Assembly: GCA_023205875.1 (NCBI GenBank) | Contig: CP060757.1 | Coordinates: 186,001-250,000 of the forward strand | Origin: Chloropicon primus | Taxonomy: Eukaryota; Chlorophyta; Chloropicophyceae; Chloropicales; Chloropicaceae | Direction: 5' to 3' | DNA length: 64,000 nt | Shown: in pieces, positions 48,527-57,573 of the stretch | Position numbering within the stretch: the stretch's first letter is position 1 | Layout: each line of letters begins with the position of its first letter | The notes under the pieces: generated by a model | What the model saw: only the letters and a program-made list of their open reading frames with translations | What the model was told of the DNA's origin: nothing | Databases searched by the model: none | Program-made: the position numbers and the translations under genes

Positions 48527-49618
48527 ATGAAAGGCGCAGGAGAGCAAGCGAGGCAGACGGCCGAGCGCCTGAAGACGAAAGGGAACGAGTGCTTCCACAA
48601 GGTAACTGACGCGCGAGCGAGTCTCCTGCGGAGCAGCGAAGAAGCTCGATACCCGGGCAAGGTGATCCAAGTTTTCTGACTCTTCTCTCTTTCTTTTTCT
48701 CTTTCTTTCTCCCCTTCTCTCCTCCTGCTCCTTCTGCTGCTGCTTGCTTCGCAGAACAAGATCGGGGCCGCAATCGACCTGTACACGGAGGCGTTCACGC
48801 TGTGTCCCCACTGGCCTGTCCCCCTTGTCAACAGAGCTTTGTGCCACAAGAAGAACGAGGACTGGAACAAAGTGATCGAGGACTGCGAGAAAGTGATTCA
48901 GGTGAGCCCTCGCGTCAGAGAGTGAGTGGGAAGCCACCCGGACTTTGTGACTAAAAAGCATGCTTGATGCCTGACAAAATGTTCCGTTTTGCAGTTGGAC
49001 ACCGACAACCTCAAGGCGCACTTCTTCCTCGGACTGGCCCAGACGAACACGAACAGGCCCCACCTCGCCGTCCAGAACTTGTCCACGGCCTTGAAGCTTG
49101 CAAGGAACACGGAGAGCACGATCAAGGAGGAGGTGTGGCGGACCCTCGCCAGGGCCAAGTTCGAATCCCACAGCAGGACCGCGGCAGAGAGGGCGGTTCG
49201 GAGGGGGGAACTCCTGCAGAGGCTCAAGTCTCTGCTCAAGGAGGACGTCAGCAGAAGGATAAAAGACAGCGACTCGTCCCTGCCGGACATCTTGGAGCAG
49301 CAAGAGGAGCTGGAGAGGGACACCAGCCTCCTCGAGGACGTCTTCAAGTCGGACGAGCTCAAGTACCAGGGGGAAGACGTCCCCAACTGGTGCACCTGCC
49401 AGCTCACGCTGGAGGTGTTTCACGAGCCGGTGGTGACTCCTTGCGGAATCTCCTACGAGAACCAAGTTCTTCTGGAGCATCTCAGGAAAGTGGGCGAGTT
49501 CGACCCGGTGACGAGACGTCCGATGAAGGCGAAAGACGTCCGGAAAAACATAGGGCTGAGAAACGCTGTGGAGTCCTACTTGGACGACAACCCGTGGGCC
49601 TGGTATTACGCCATGTAG
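48527..49618 (+). CDS. STUB1: CHIP/STUB1, TPR and U-box co-chaperone ubiquitin ligase
   Basis: Exons 48527-48601, 48755-48901 and 48995-49618 give 281 aa (all joins phase 0). Three TPRs occupy the first 120 residues: AERLKTKGNECFHK, IGAAIDLYTEAF with NRALCHKK, and AHFFLGLAQTNTN. A helical linker follows. The C-terminal U-box has VPNWCTCQLTLEVFHEPV, TPCGISYEN and FDPVTRRPM, and the protein ends NPWAWYYAM. The order and length match CHIP (about 280-300 aa). Known role: binds the EEVD tails of HSP70/HSP90 and ubiquitinates misfolded clients. Other start frames are shadows; the ATG at 48527 gives the canonical short N-terminus. Confidence 0.94.
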
Positions 49619-50008
49619 ACAGGCCCGCCGATGGTGGTCCTTTAGGTGATTGATGTGTTTGTGCAAGCAAGCAAAGAACCCACAAGCAATAACAAAAGAA
49701 TTGGATTGTATCATAACAAATTATATTAAAATTGTTGAAATTGTTTTTTGCTTTTCGCGCTTTCCAGCCCTCAAGTGACGTACCCATCGAAAGATCCCGA
49801 GCCCTACTGTCTAGCGCACTCCACCCTCCACACCGCTTTGTGAGCCTCCTCTCTCCACAACCCAGCCGCCATCAAGCCCAAGCCGATTCCTCTCCTCTCC
49901 TCTCCTCTCTCGATCTCCTCTGGGCACTGGGCACGTGCCTCCGTCAGAGCAGAGCAGAGGAAGGGCTGCAGGCTTTGGCGGAGGACTTGGGTGGCGCGGG
50001 GCGGGGAC
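49619..50008. promoter_or_regulatory. Spacer between CHIP and the DMT gene with a reverse-oriented element
   Basis: A good minus-oriented element lies at 49768-49793 (CCCTCAA, 12 bases, TCGAAAG then ATCCCGAG). Both flanking genes are on the plus strand, so it is the one clear copy that does not point at a known start codon. The remainder is the AT-rich 3' flank of CHIP (to about 49745) and pyrimidine-rich sequence before the DMT gene. Confidence 0.5.
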
Positions 50009-51148
50009 ATGAGGCTGAAGAAGTATCACCTCTCGCCGCCCGTGTCGCATTCGGGAGGGTCAAGCACGAGGCACCACCCGTTCGCCGACTTTCGAGATGA
50101 AGAGAGATGGAACAGAAACAAAGCGATTGCTTCGTTGTGCCTCGTACAATGTCTGTTCGGCATCGGCACGGTTTTCGTGAAGTGGACCCTCAAGTCTACG
50201 AGCGTGAAGCCGATTACTTTGCTCCTCCACCGTGAAGTCTCTGCGGCGATCATCTTGGTCTTGCTTTCTTCCAGACACGGTAAGCCTTTGGCAATAATCT
50301 TCTCTGGGACTCTGCCATTCGGGTAGCCCTCTGCGTTTTTGGTCTGACACGCGCTCTGCAATCGGCCAGGCTGGCCCCTCAGGAAGCACTTCAAGGAGTT
50401 CCTTGTCGCCGGGTTTTGCATGTTTCTCAATCAGGCCCTGTTCATCGTCGGCGTGGACCTCTCGGGGGCGCTCGTCGCCAGCTGCATCCAGCCCTCCCAG
50501 CCGATCGTGACGTTTGCTATCGCCGTCCTCGTGGGCCAAGAGAAGATCGACTCCAAGCGGTGCGTCGGACTGGGCTTCGCTGTCGTCGGAGCCGTGGCGG
50601 TGGTTCTCGGGGACGTCCTCGTGACTGGCAAGTCAGCGGCCGAGGTTGGGAAGAACTCGCTGTTGGGCGACGTTTGCTTGATCGCAAACTGCTTGGCGAT
50701 GGGATTCTGCTACGTCCTGGTGAAGGAGCTGAACAAGTGGTACTCTTCCATCGTTGTCATCGCTTGGATCTACGCGTACGCGGCTTTATTTCTCGTGATG
50801 ACCGCTCCCTTCTTCCTTTCGGAGAGGACCGAGGTGAGGATCTTCTCTTGGGGCTGGCAGTGGCCTTTGCACGCCCACTCGGACTGACACACGCAAACAC
50901 ACACACACACACACAAACATTTTCTCTCTCTCTCTCTCTCTTCGCTCCCGAAGTGGCTTCTGCCCAAGCAAGCGATACCGGCCTACCTTTATCTCGTCCT
51001 GGTCATAAGCGTTATGTCTTATGTAGTGATCAGCTGGAGCAACAGGCACCTGGACAGCTCCCAAGTCAGGTGAGTAGGGAGAGACCTTAGGTTTTTCGTA
51101 ATCCCTTTTTCGATAGAACTGACTCGTCCAACCCTCTTTCACATCACA

Positions 51149-51186
<38 letters not shown>

Positions 51187-51377
51187 CACGCACGCAAACG
51201 CACGCAAACCACGATCCCAGTTCCTTCACTTGTCTCCAACCCGTCGTGGGGGCCCTGGGAGCTTGTCTGCTCTTGAGTGAAGTGCCCACTCTCGGCGAAG
51301 CCCTTGGGGGGGTCATGATTGTCCTCGGTTTGCTCCTCACAGTCTCCTCGTCCTCGTCCTCCTCCTCGAGGAAATAA
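50009..51377 (+). CDS. EamA-family (DMT superfamily) transporter
   Basis: Exons 50009-50279, 50370-50833, 50954-51069 and 51221-51377 give 335 aa. Phases 1, 0 and 2 match and each junction lies inside a conserved helix. Ten membrane helices in two EamA repeats are visible: LVQCLFGIGTVFVKW with LLLHREVSAAIILVLL in the first, and GDVCLIANCLAMGFCYVLVK, SYVVISWSNRHLDSSQVSSF and LQPVVGALGACLLLSEVP in the second. This resembles plant WAT1-like and other DMT exporters; the substrate is unknown. Introns 2 and 3 carry (CA)n tracts (about 50898-50916 and 51152-51184). The last exon ends in a run of serines before RK and stop. Confidence 0.87.
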
Positions 51378-51795
51378 CAAAACCAAATTTAAAAAAAAAG
51401 TATCAATAACTATATTCTTATTATATTCTAAAAAAGAGGGAAGCCTTTCATTGAGAGGAAGAGTCCCTTTCCTCTTTCCTCTTTTCCCCTCCTCTTCTGA
51501 TTGGGAGACCTTCGTTGCTCGCAATTAGGATAATCCCAAGCCCAAGCCATTGGATGATCTGCTCCCAGGACCAAGCCAAGAAGCCCAAGAAGAAGAAGAA
51601 CACAAGAAGCACAAGCATGTGATCCTCGTGGATCTTGTTGCTCCTCTCTCTCGCTCTCTGTGGACCCTCCATCCCTCCCTCCCTCCTCTCTCCTCCTGGT
51701 CTCTTAATTTTCCCTTGCTTTGCTTTTCTGCCCCCGCGAGCCCCGCGAGCGACGAGGCCAGCGAGCCAAGGAGCAAGGAGATCCTTAAACGAAGA

Positions 51796-51837
<42 letters not shown>

Positions 51838-51857
51838 CGAGGAGTGAGTGAAGAGGG
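51378..51857. other. Spacer before NADP-MDH with a GAC microsatellite
   Basis: This 480-bp stretch has an AT-rich part (51378-51440) just after the DMT stop. At about 51797-51834 it has a run of GAC triplets (about 13 copies) inside the presumed 5' leader of the NADP-MDH gene. I see no copy of the bipartite element and no gene. Confidence 0.55.
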
Positions 51858-53541
51858 ATGATGACGCACAGAGCGGTGACGAAGACGGCGAGGACTGGAG
51901 GAGCTTTGCCTTGGACGAGAGACGCGAAGAGAACCGGAGGAGCGAATGGTGTCGTCGTCAGTGCGAGTGCCGGAAGAAGATGGAACCACCTTGTTTCCAA
52001 GCCGGGAGGAAGGAAAGATGAGAGAGGCACTTTGGTTTGTCTGAACGCGGGAGTGACGGAATTCGCTACCGATAACGGAAGCTGTTACGGATCCTTCTGT
52101 TACAACTTCGAGTTCGAGAGGGTGAGTGGAACGACGAAAAGGGAACCTCTTTTTCGCCTCGCTTGCTCGCTTTTTCGTTTGGGGATCGATCATCGTTGGT
52201 GCTGACGTTTTTTCTTTTTTTTTATTTCTTTGCAGAACGAGGAAGCCCTTCCATCTCACTGGAAGCCAACGATAAGGGTTGCCGTGTCCGGTGCCGCTGG
52301 ACAGATCTCCAACCATCTTTTGTTCCAGGTATGTTGCTCTCGATCGATCTTCTTTTTTTTTCTTCATCACCAAAAAATCAAAAAGAAACTCTCAGTTGAG
52401 GAGTCCTGCTGGACCTCCTTGCGTGGGAAGGGATTGTTCTGACCTCTTCCTCTCTCTCTCTCTCTCTTCCTGTGACGGCGACGCGTGTTGTGTGTGTTCT
52501 CTGCGACGATGACGACGACGATGACGACGATGACGATGACGACGATGACGATATGAATATGAACAGATCGCATCCGGTTTGACCTTTGGCGAGGACCAGC
52601 CCGTTGCCCTTCACCTCTTGGGCAGCGACCGCTCCAAGGATGCCGTGCAGGGAGTCGCGATGGAGCTCGAGGATTCCTGCTACCCTCTCTTGAGGGAGGT
52701 CTGGATCAGCACCGAGGCGGAGCAGGCTTTCAGAGACGTCGACTGGGCCATCCTCATTGGCGCCAAACCCAGGGGCCCAGGAATGGAGAGGTCCGACTTG
52801 CTCGACCTGAACGGGCAGATCTTCCAGATGCAGGGACAGGCCCTCAACAAGGTGGCCAACCCTGACTGCAAGGTCGTTGTCGTTGGAAACCCTTGCAACA
52901 CCAACGCTTTGATCGCCATGCAGAACGCCCCAAACCTGAAGAGGGAGAACTTCCACGCCCTGACCAGGTTGGACCAGAACAGGGCCAGGTCCCAGCTCGC
53001 CGTGAAGTCCAACACCCACTACGGGGCCGTGAAGAACGTGGCCATCTGGGGGAACCACTCCACAACCCAGGTTCCTGACTTCGTGAACGCCACCATTCTT
53101 GGTGAGCCTGCAGAGAAGGTCATCGACAACCAGGACTGGCTCGAGCAGGAGTTCACCCCAGTGATCCAGACCAGAGGAGCAGCGGTGATCAAGAAGTGGG
53201 GAAGGTCCTCGGGCGCCTCCACCGCCGTCTCCATCTCTAATCACATCAGATCCCTCCTCGAGCCTACTCCTGAGGGAGACTGCTTCTGCATGGCTGTGTG
53301 CTCTGACGGCAACCCTTACGGCATTGAGGAGGGTCTCATCTACAGCATGCCCCTCAGGTCCAAGGGAGACGGGTCCTATGAAATTTGCGAGGACTTCGAG
53401 ATCAACGACTACCTTCGTGAGAAGATGGTAAAGAGCGAGGAAGAGCTCGTGAACGAGAGGAATTGCGTGAAGCATCTCATAGGAGAGACTGGTGGTGCCT
53501 GTCAGATCATGGAGGACACCATGTTGCCTGGTGAAAACTAA
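51858..53541 (+). CDS. Chloroplast-type NADP-malate dehydrogenase, thioredoxin-regulated form
   Basis: Exons 51858-52121, 52236-52328 and 52567-53541 give 443 aa (phase 0 joins; intron 2 has GAC/GAT repeats). The basic, acid-poor first 60 residues look like a plastid transit peptide, with no hydrophobic signal before them. Catalytic core: [17 protein letters not shown] (nucleotide site), [33 protein letters not shown], and [13 protein letters not shown] with the active-site His. Redox pairs typical of plant NADP-MDH are present: C76/C81 in SCYGSFC, and C419/C431 in [14 protein letters not shown] before EDTMLPGE. Known role: exports plastid reducing power by reducing oxaloacetate, switched on by reduced thioredoxin. 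Of two adjacent ATGs, I use the first. Confidence 0.94.
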
Positions 53542-53747
53542 GCGTTTTAGGGGAAACAATACACGCAACAACAAACAAACAAAAGAAAATACGGCATTTT
53601 AATATGAACATTCATCTATTTTGTGGCCTCCTCTCCATCCATCACCATCATCCATCGAGGGGGAAAAGCAAAAAAGCCAAGATCACCATCTTGGGGCGCC
53701 TGGCCAGGACGGGGGTTCACTTGGACACAAAGGGAAGGAGGGGAGGG

Positions 53748-54969
53748 ATGGCCAAGCCATTCACTCTGCCCGTCATTGACGTCACTGCTCTAGTAGCCGA
53801 CCCAAATCATCCTGGAGTCGACAGTGCGATACGACAAGCGTGTGAGGACTATGGGTAAGCTCACACACACGGCGCACTACACTGCCTCTCCCTGGGCAGG
53901 ACTCGACGCGTGTACTGACTTGGTGCTGTTGACTTGGTTTCCTCGACCAAGGTTCTTTTACATCAAGACTGGGGTCTCTGCCGAGCTGCTGGAACGCATG
54001 GAGCGCCATGCGAGACGCTTCTTCGCCAAGAGCGTGGAGGAGAAGGAGAGAATCAAGATGAGCTTGTCTGGGAAAAGCTGGAGAGGATACTTCAAGGTGG
54101 GAGACGAGCTCACCAGTGGTCGTGCAGACCAAAAGGAGGGCATCTACTTTGGGACCGAAGAGAAGGGAGAGTATCGTGGTGACTTGCCTTTGAGAGGAAA
54201 GAACCAGTTCCCTGTAGACGAGGAGGGTGGCGAGGTGCTGTTGAGGGACGAAGTCCTTTCTTACATGGATTTCATGAGATCCTGCGGGACTGCCCTTATG
54301 CGTGCGATTGCGAGAAGCATTGGCGCCCCTGAGCTGGAAGACCACTTTGCGGAGAACCCGACGGAGCTCTTTCGGATCTTCAACTACCCTTCGCCGCCTG
54401 CGGACCCCGAGGACAGCCCGGCCGGCAAAGAGCTCTACGGCGTTGGAGAGCACACAGGTGAGTCTTCCTCTTGATTCGGTGCAAGAACCGGTACAGCAAT
54501 GCTGACAGACCTCCACTCCGCCGCAGACTACGGTTTCTTAACAATTTTGTACCAAGACCCGAGCGGGGGCTTGCAAGTCAAGGTGCCGTCCGAGGGAGGA
54601 CAGCTGCTGGCTTGGCAGGACGTTCCGTACATTAAAGGCACCCACGTCGTCAACTTGGGAGATGCTCTTGAGCATTACACGCACGGTCGGTTCGTTGCCA
54701 CGCCCCATAGAGTCATTTACCACGGGAGGCCCAGGACAGAAGGAGGGAAATCGCGGTTATCCTTTCCCTACTTCTTCGACCCTTGCTTCGAGGCGCCGAT
54801 GACGCCGATGAGTATCGAGGAGGGGAGCTCCGGGGTCCGCCAGCGTTGGGACGGTGCCGATCCCAAGCAGTTTGAGGGAACGTACGGCGACTACTTGCAA
54901 CGAAAAATAAGCAAAGTCTTCCCCCAGCTCTTTGCGGAGGCGATGACGGAGGAGAAAAATATATTGTAA
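53748..54969 (+). CDS. 2-oxoglutarate/Fe(II)-dependent oxygenase, isopenicillin-N-synthase-like
   Basis: Exons 53748-53854, 53952-54457 and 54527-54969 give 351 aa (phases 2 and 1). The N-terminal DIOX_N segment begins KPFTLPVIDVTALV and continues GFFYIKTGVSAELLERM. The double-stranded beta-helix has the iron triad H203-x-D205 (GEHTDYG) and H265 (ATPHRVIY), plus the 2-oxoglutarate contact R281-x-S283 (KSRLSFPYF). Plants and algae have many such enzymes for hormone and secondary metabolism; the substrate cannot be told. I start at the ATG that gives the family-like N-terminus; an in-frame ATG at 53604 would add 48 atypical residues. Confidence 0.88.
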
Positions 54970-55004
54970 TTGAACACCATCAGATACAAGGGGGGGAGGA
55001 CCCT

Positions 55005-55661
55005 TCACCTCCTTCGTTTCTTGGACACGATCTTTGCCCCTCCCACTCCCTCCTTTTTCAGGGGGCTCTGCGCTTCCGTGGCTTGCGAGGCCTGAGTTTC
55101 CGGCACGACGCCGCGCGTCAACACGGCGTGGAGGGAGGAGCCTGCTCCCGGGTTAGCACCAACCCCTCCGCTGCTTATTCCCTTGGACGACGACGCGTTG
55201 AACCTTGACGATTCTCGCGAGAACACCTCGCGCACGAACGCCAGAGTCCGTCCCGTGGCCTCGGCACCCGTGTGCCTGTCCATGGGCTCCAAGTCCACGT
55301 GCACCCGCGCACCCGTCCTGTAGTCGTTGATCAGGGCGCCCCGGAAAGACGCCCGAGGGGGGTGCCCCGTGAGCACCAGCTTTGGCCCCTCCCTCGCCTC
55401 GAAGAAGCTCGGCAGCCACTTGAGTATCGCGTCCACATCGCAACTCACCCTGTCTTCGATCTTGTCCCTGAGCGACAGGAGGTCGAAGGACGTGTGGTAC
55501 ACCTCCTCCTCCGACACCACGAACAAGGCCGAAAACCTCGCGTTCTCGAGCGTCCCGTCCGTCCCGTGCATCTTCGTCCCGTGAACGTAGCACGAAGCCG
55601 TCGATGCCGTGCCCGGTGAACTGGAGGAAGAGACGGCCAACCCTTCCGCCATAATATACAT
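55005..55661 (-). CDS. Conserved-looking protein of unknown function, basic C-terminus
   Basis: A single exon encodes 218 aa ending in the basic tail IVSKKRRR, a possible nuclear signal. The first 130 residues look globular: YVHGTKMHGTDGTLENARF, ALFVVSEEEVYHTSFDLLSL, then DAILKWLPSFFEAREGPKLV. The last 70 are low-complexity, rich in serine and glycine. I do not recognise the family. Being real is supported by balanced codon composition, by the 35-bp tail-to-tail gap to the oxygenase gene, and by a minus-oriented promoter element about 280 bp upstream (55939-55964). There is a second possible start at codon 4. Confidence 0.65.
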   Translation of the reverse strand: MYIMAEGLAVSSSSSPGTASTASCYVHGTKMHGTDGTLENARFSALFVVSEEEVYHTSFDLLSLRDKIEDRVSCDVDAILKWLPSFFEAREGPKLVLTGHPPRASFRGALINDYRTGARVHVDLEPMDRHTGAEATGRTLAFVREVFSRESSRFNASSSKGISSGGVGANPGAGSSLHAVLTRGVVPETQASQATEAQSPLKKEGVGGAKIVSKKRRR

Positions 55662-56366
55662 CCTCCTCCCCCTCCTCCTGCTCCTCGCCTAATAGCACGC
55701 TTCGCTTTCAGAGAGAGAGAGAGAGAGGAGTCACCGAAGAACCACGAGCGAGCTTCCTCAACGCAGCATCGAAACGACCCGTCAATCTAAAGGTCAAGAG
55801 ATGGTCTGGACCTCCAAATCGCCGCGCAGCCGAACAGACGAGCGCGCGCACGCGCCCTGAACCTGTGCTCTGTGGCTCGCTTCCCTCTCCTCCTCCTCCG
55901 CTTGAGGAGGAACTCTGATGCAAATTCGTCGTCCAAATCGGTCGATGAAGGTATGTTTGAAAAGAGGAGAGAGAGATCTTTCGATTGATGTCGGTCTCCT
56001 CTCCCCTACGACACCTTGATCGCCGCTTGAGCGATCGAACGACGCGTCACTCTTCGCGCTCGGCGCTCCAAGACTCTCTCTCATTCACGACGTAATACTT
56101 AGTGTAATGTAGTGTACACTTTTCAAAATCACCACGACGTTTCATCCGTGCAAATACTATGCACTCATACCACGTAACACCACAAATACTCTCCAAGACA
56201 TTACTCGTAGTCCCTTTTCGAGACTTTTTTGGCAGTATTCTGTTGGGTAGTTATTTTCTTTGGAGGTAAATCCGGCGGCGGCGGCAGAGGCGGAAAGAGA
56301 ACGACGAGAAGGGCGCGACACACGACGGACGACGAGAGCGACGACGAGGAAGAAGGAAGGAGCATC
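55662..56366. promoter_or_regulatory. Divergent spacer between the unknown gene and eS21
   Basis: A minus-oriented element lies at 55939-55964 (CGGTCGA, 12 bases, TGAAAAG). Immediately after it, 55974-55996 reads GATCTTTCGATTGATGTCGG, an intact left half and spacer of a plus-oriented element whose right half is lost; it would face eS21. A GA tract occurs at 55709-55730 and a GGCGGC stretch near 56270-56295. No gene is seen. Confidence 0.45.
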
Positions 56367-56969
56367 ATGATCAACGAAGAGGGACAGAACGTGGACCTTT
56401 ACATCCCACGCAAGTGGTAAGCTTTTTTTTTTCTTTCCCTCCGCCTCGACGCGCAACCCGAGGTTTTGTTTCTTCTTCCCATGACCAAAGGAAGAAAGGA
56501 ATGAAAACCCAAGGCCCGCCCCTTGCTTGCTTTGGGTTTGCATGCTTTTTTTTTCACGAGGGGAGGAAGTCCTTCGACCTCTTTTTGCGTCGACGGGTTC
56601 CGTTCTCGCTTGAAGAAGAAAGGAACCTTTCATCGCGATGGGGAGTCGCTCCGCTCCGCTCGCTCTCGTTTTCCATTTCCAGCCAACCATTTCCATTCGT
56701 GGCGTTGCGTTTTGCGTAGCATTGGGTTTGTTCTCTGACCGATTGTTTTTTCTGTTTTTTTTTTTTTGCGTAGCTCGTGGAGCAACCGCCTCATCGGTGC
56801 CAAGGACCACGCGGCCATCCAGATCAACGTGGGCCACTTGGACGACAAGGGAGTCTACACCGGAAAGTTCTCCACCTTCGCCATCGGTGGTGCCGTCAGA
56901 CACAGGGGAGAGTCCGACAGCGGTCTTGACCACCTCTGGCAGAAGAAGAAGGCTGACCTCGGCCAGTAA
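56367..56969 (+). CDS. RPS21: 40S ribosomal protein eS21
   Basis: Exons 56367-56416 and 56774-56969 give 81 aa, the normal length for eS21. The split codon TG|C gives the conserved cysteine in RKC-SWSNRLIGAKDH. The whole protein matches the family: INEEGQNVDLYIPRK, DHAAIQINVGHLD, FSTFAIGGAVRHRGESD. It sits on the 40S subunit near uS2 and helps late 40S maturation. The 357-nt intron, long for this window, begins GTAAGC and ends in a T-rich tract with GCGTAG. Confidence 0.96.
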
Positions 56970-57573
56970 GATGGTCTTTGCCGGATCAAACCACATGAAA
57001 ACACGGGTTTGGCGGAAGCGGGCAAGGGGACTCGTCGTCCTCGAGGCAGGACAGAGACTTTCGTTTCTCTCTGCCTCCCGGATGCGCACCACCGGGCTTG
57101 TTGCTTTGCGAACGCGTGACGCTATACTATTAATAGAAACAACATAGAACATTTCTACACCCACGTTTGTCCAGCCTTCACCACCCACGTTTGTCCATCT
57201 CTCACACGCGCGCGCGCACACTTCCCCTCCGTGCCAGCGGGCCCTCCTTGAGGCTCGGCTTGCGCTCATCCCGAGTCGACCTCGATGAGTCCCCTTGTGA
57301 AGCCATCACCATCACATCCTCCTCCTCCACCACGCTCACACTCTCTCCCAAGTGTCATCCGTGTGTCTGTCCCTTCACACCAGCAGGAGGATGGATGCAC
57401 CTTTCTCGATGCATGGATGGATCTGCGTCGATCCGATTCAACCGTGACCGAGTCAACCTTGATGAATCCCTCCTCTCCTCCCCCTCGCCACCATCCCCTC
57501 CCCCCCCTCCTCCTCCTAAACTCCATGCCATGAAGCCGCCAGACCTCCGCACCTTGCAATTCCTGACACGGCC
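56970..57573. promoter_or_regulatory. Spacer upstream of PUS7 with two degenerate related boxes
   Basis: CGAGTCGACCTCGATGAGTC at 57272 and CGAGTCAACCTTGATGAATC at 57449 are clearly related and offset by 177 bp. Their ACCTTGATGAA part matches the spacer and right half of the bipartite element (ACCTTGATCGAA in the best copies), but the CTTTCGA half is missing. CCCACGTTTGTCCA occurs twice at about 57160-57200. The first 150 bp are eS21 3' flank. No gene is seen. Confidence 0.4.
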
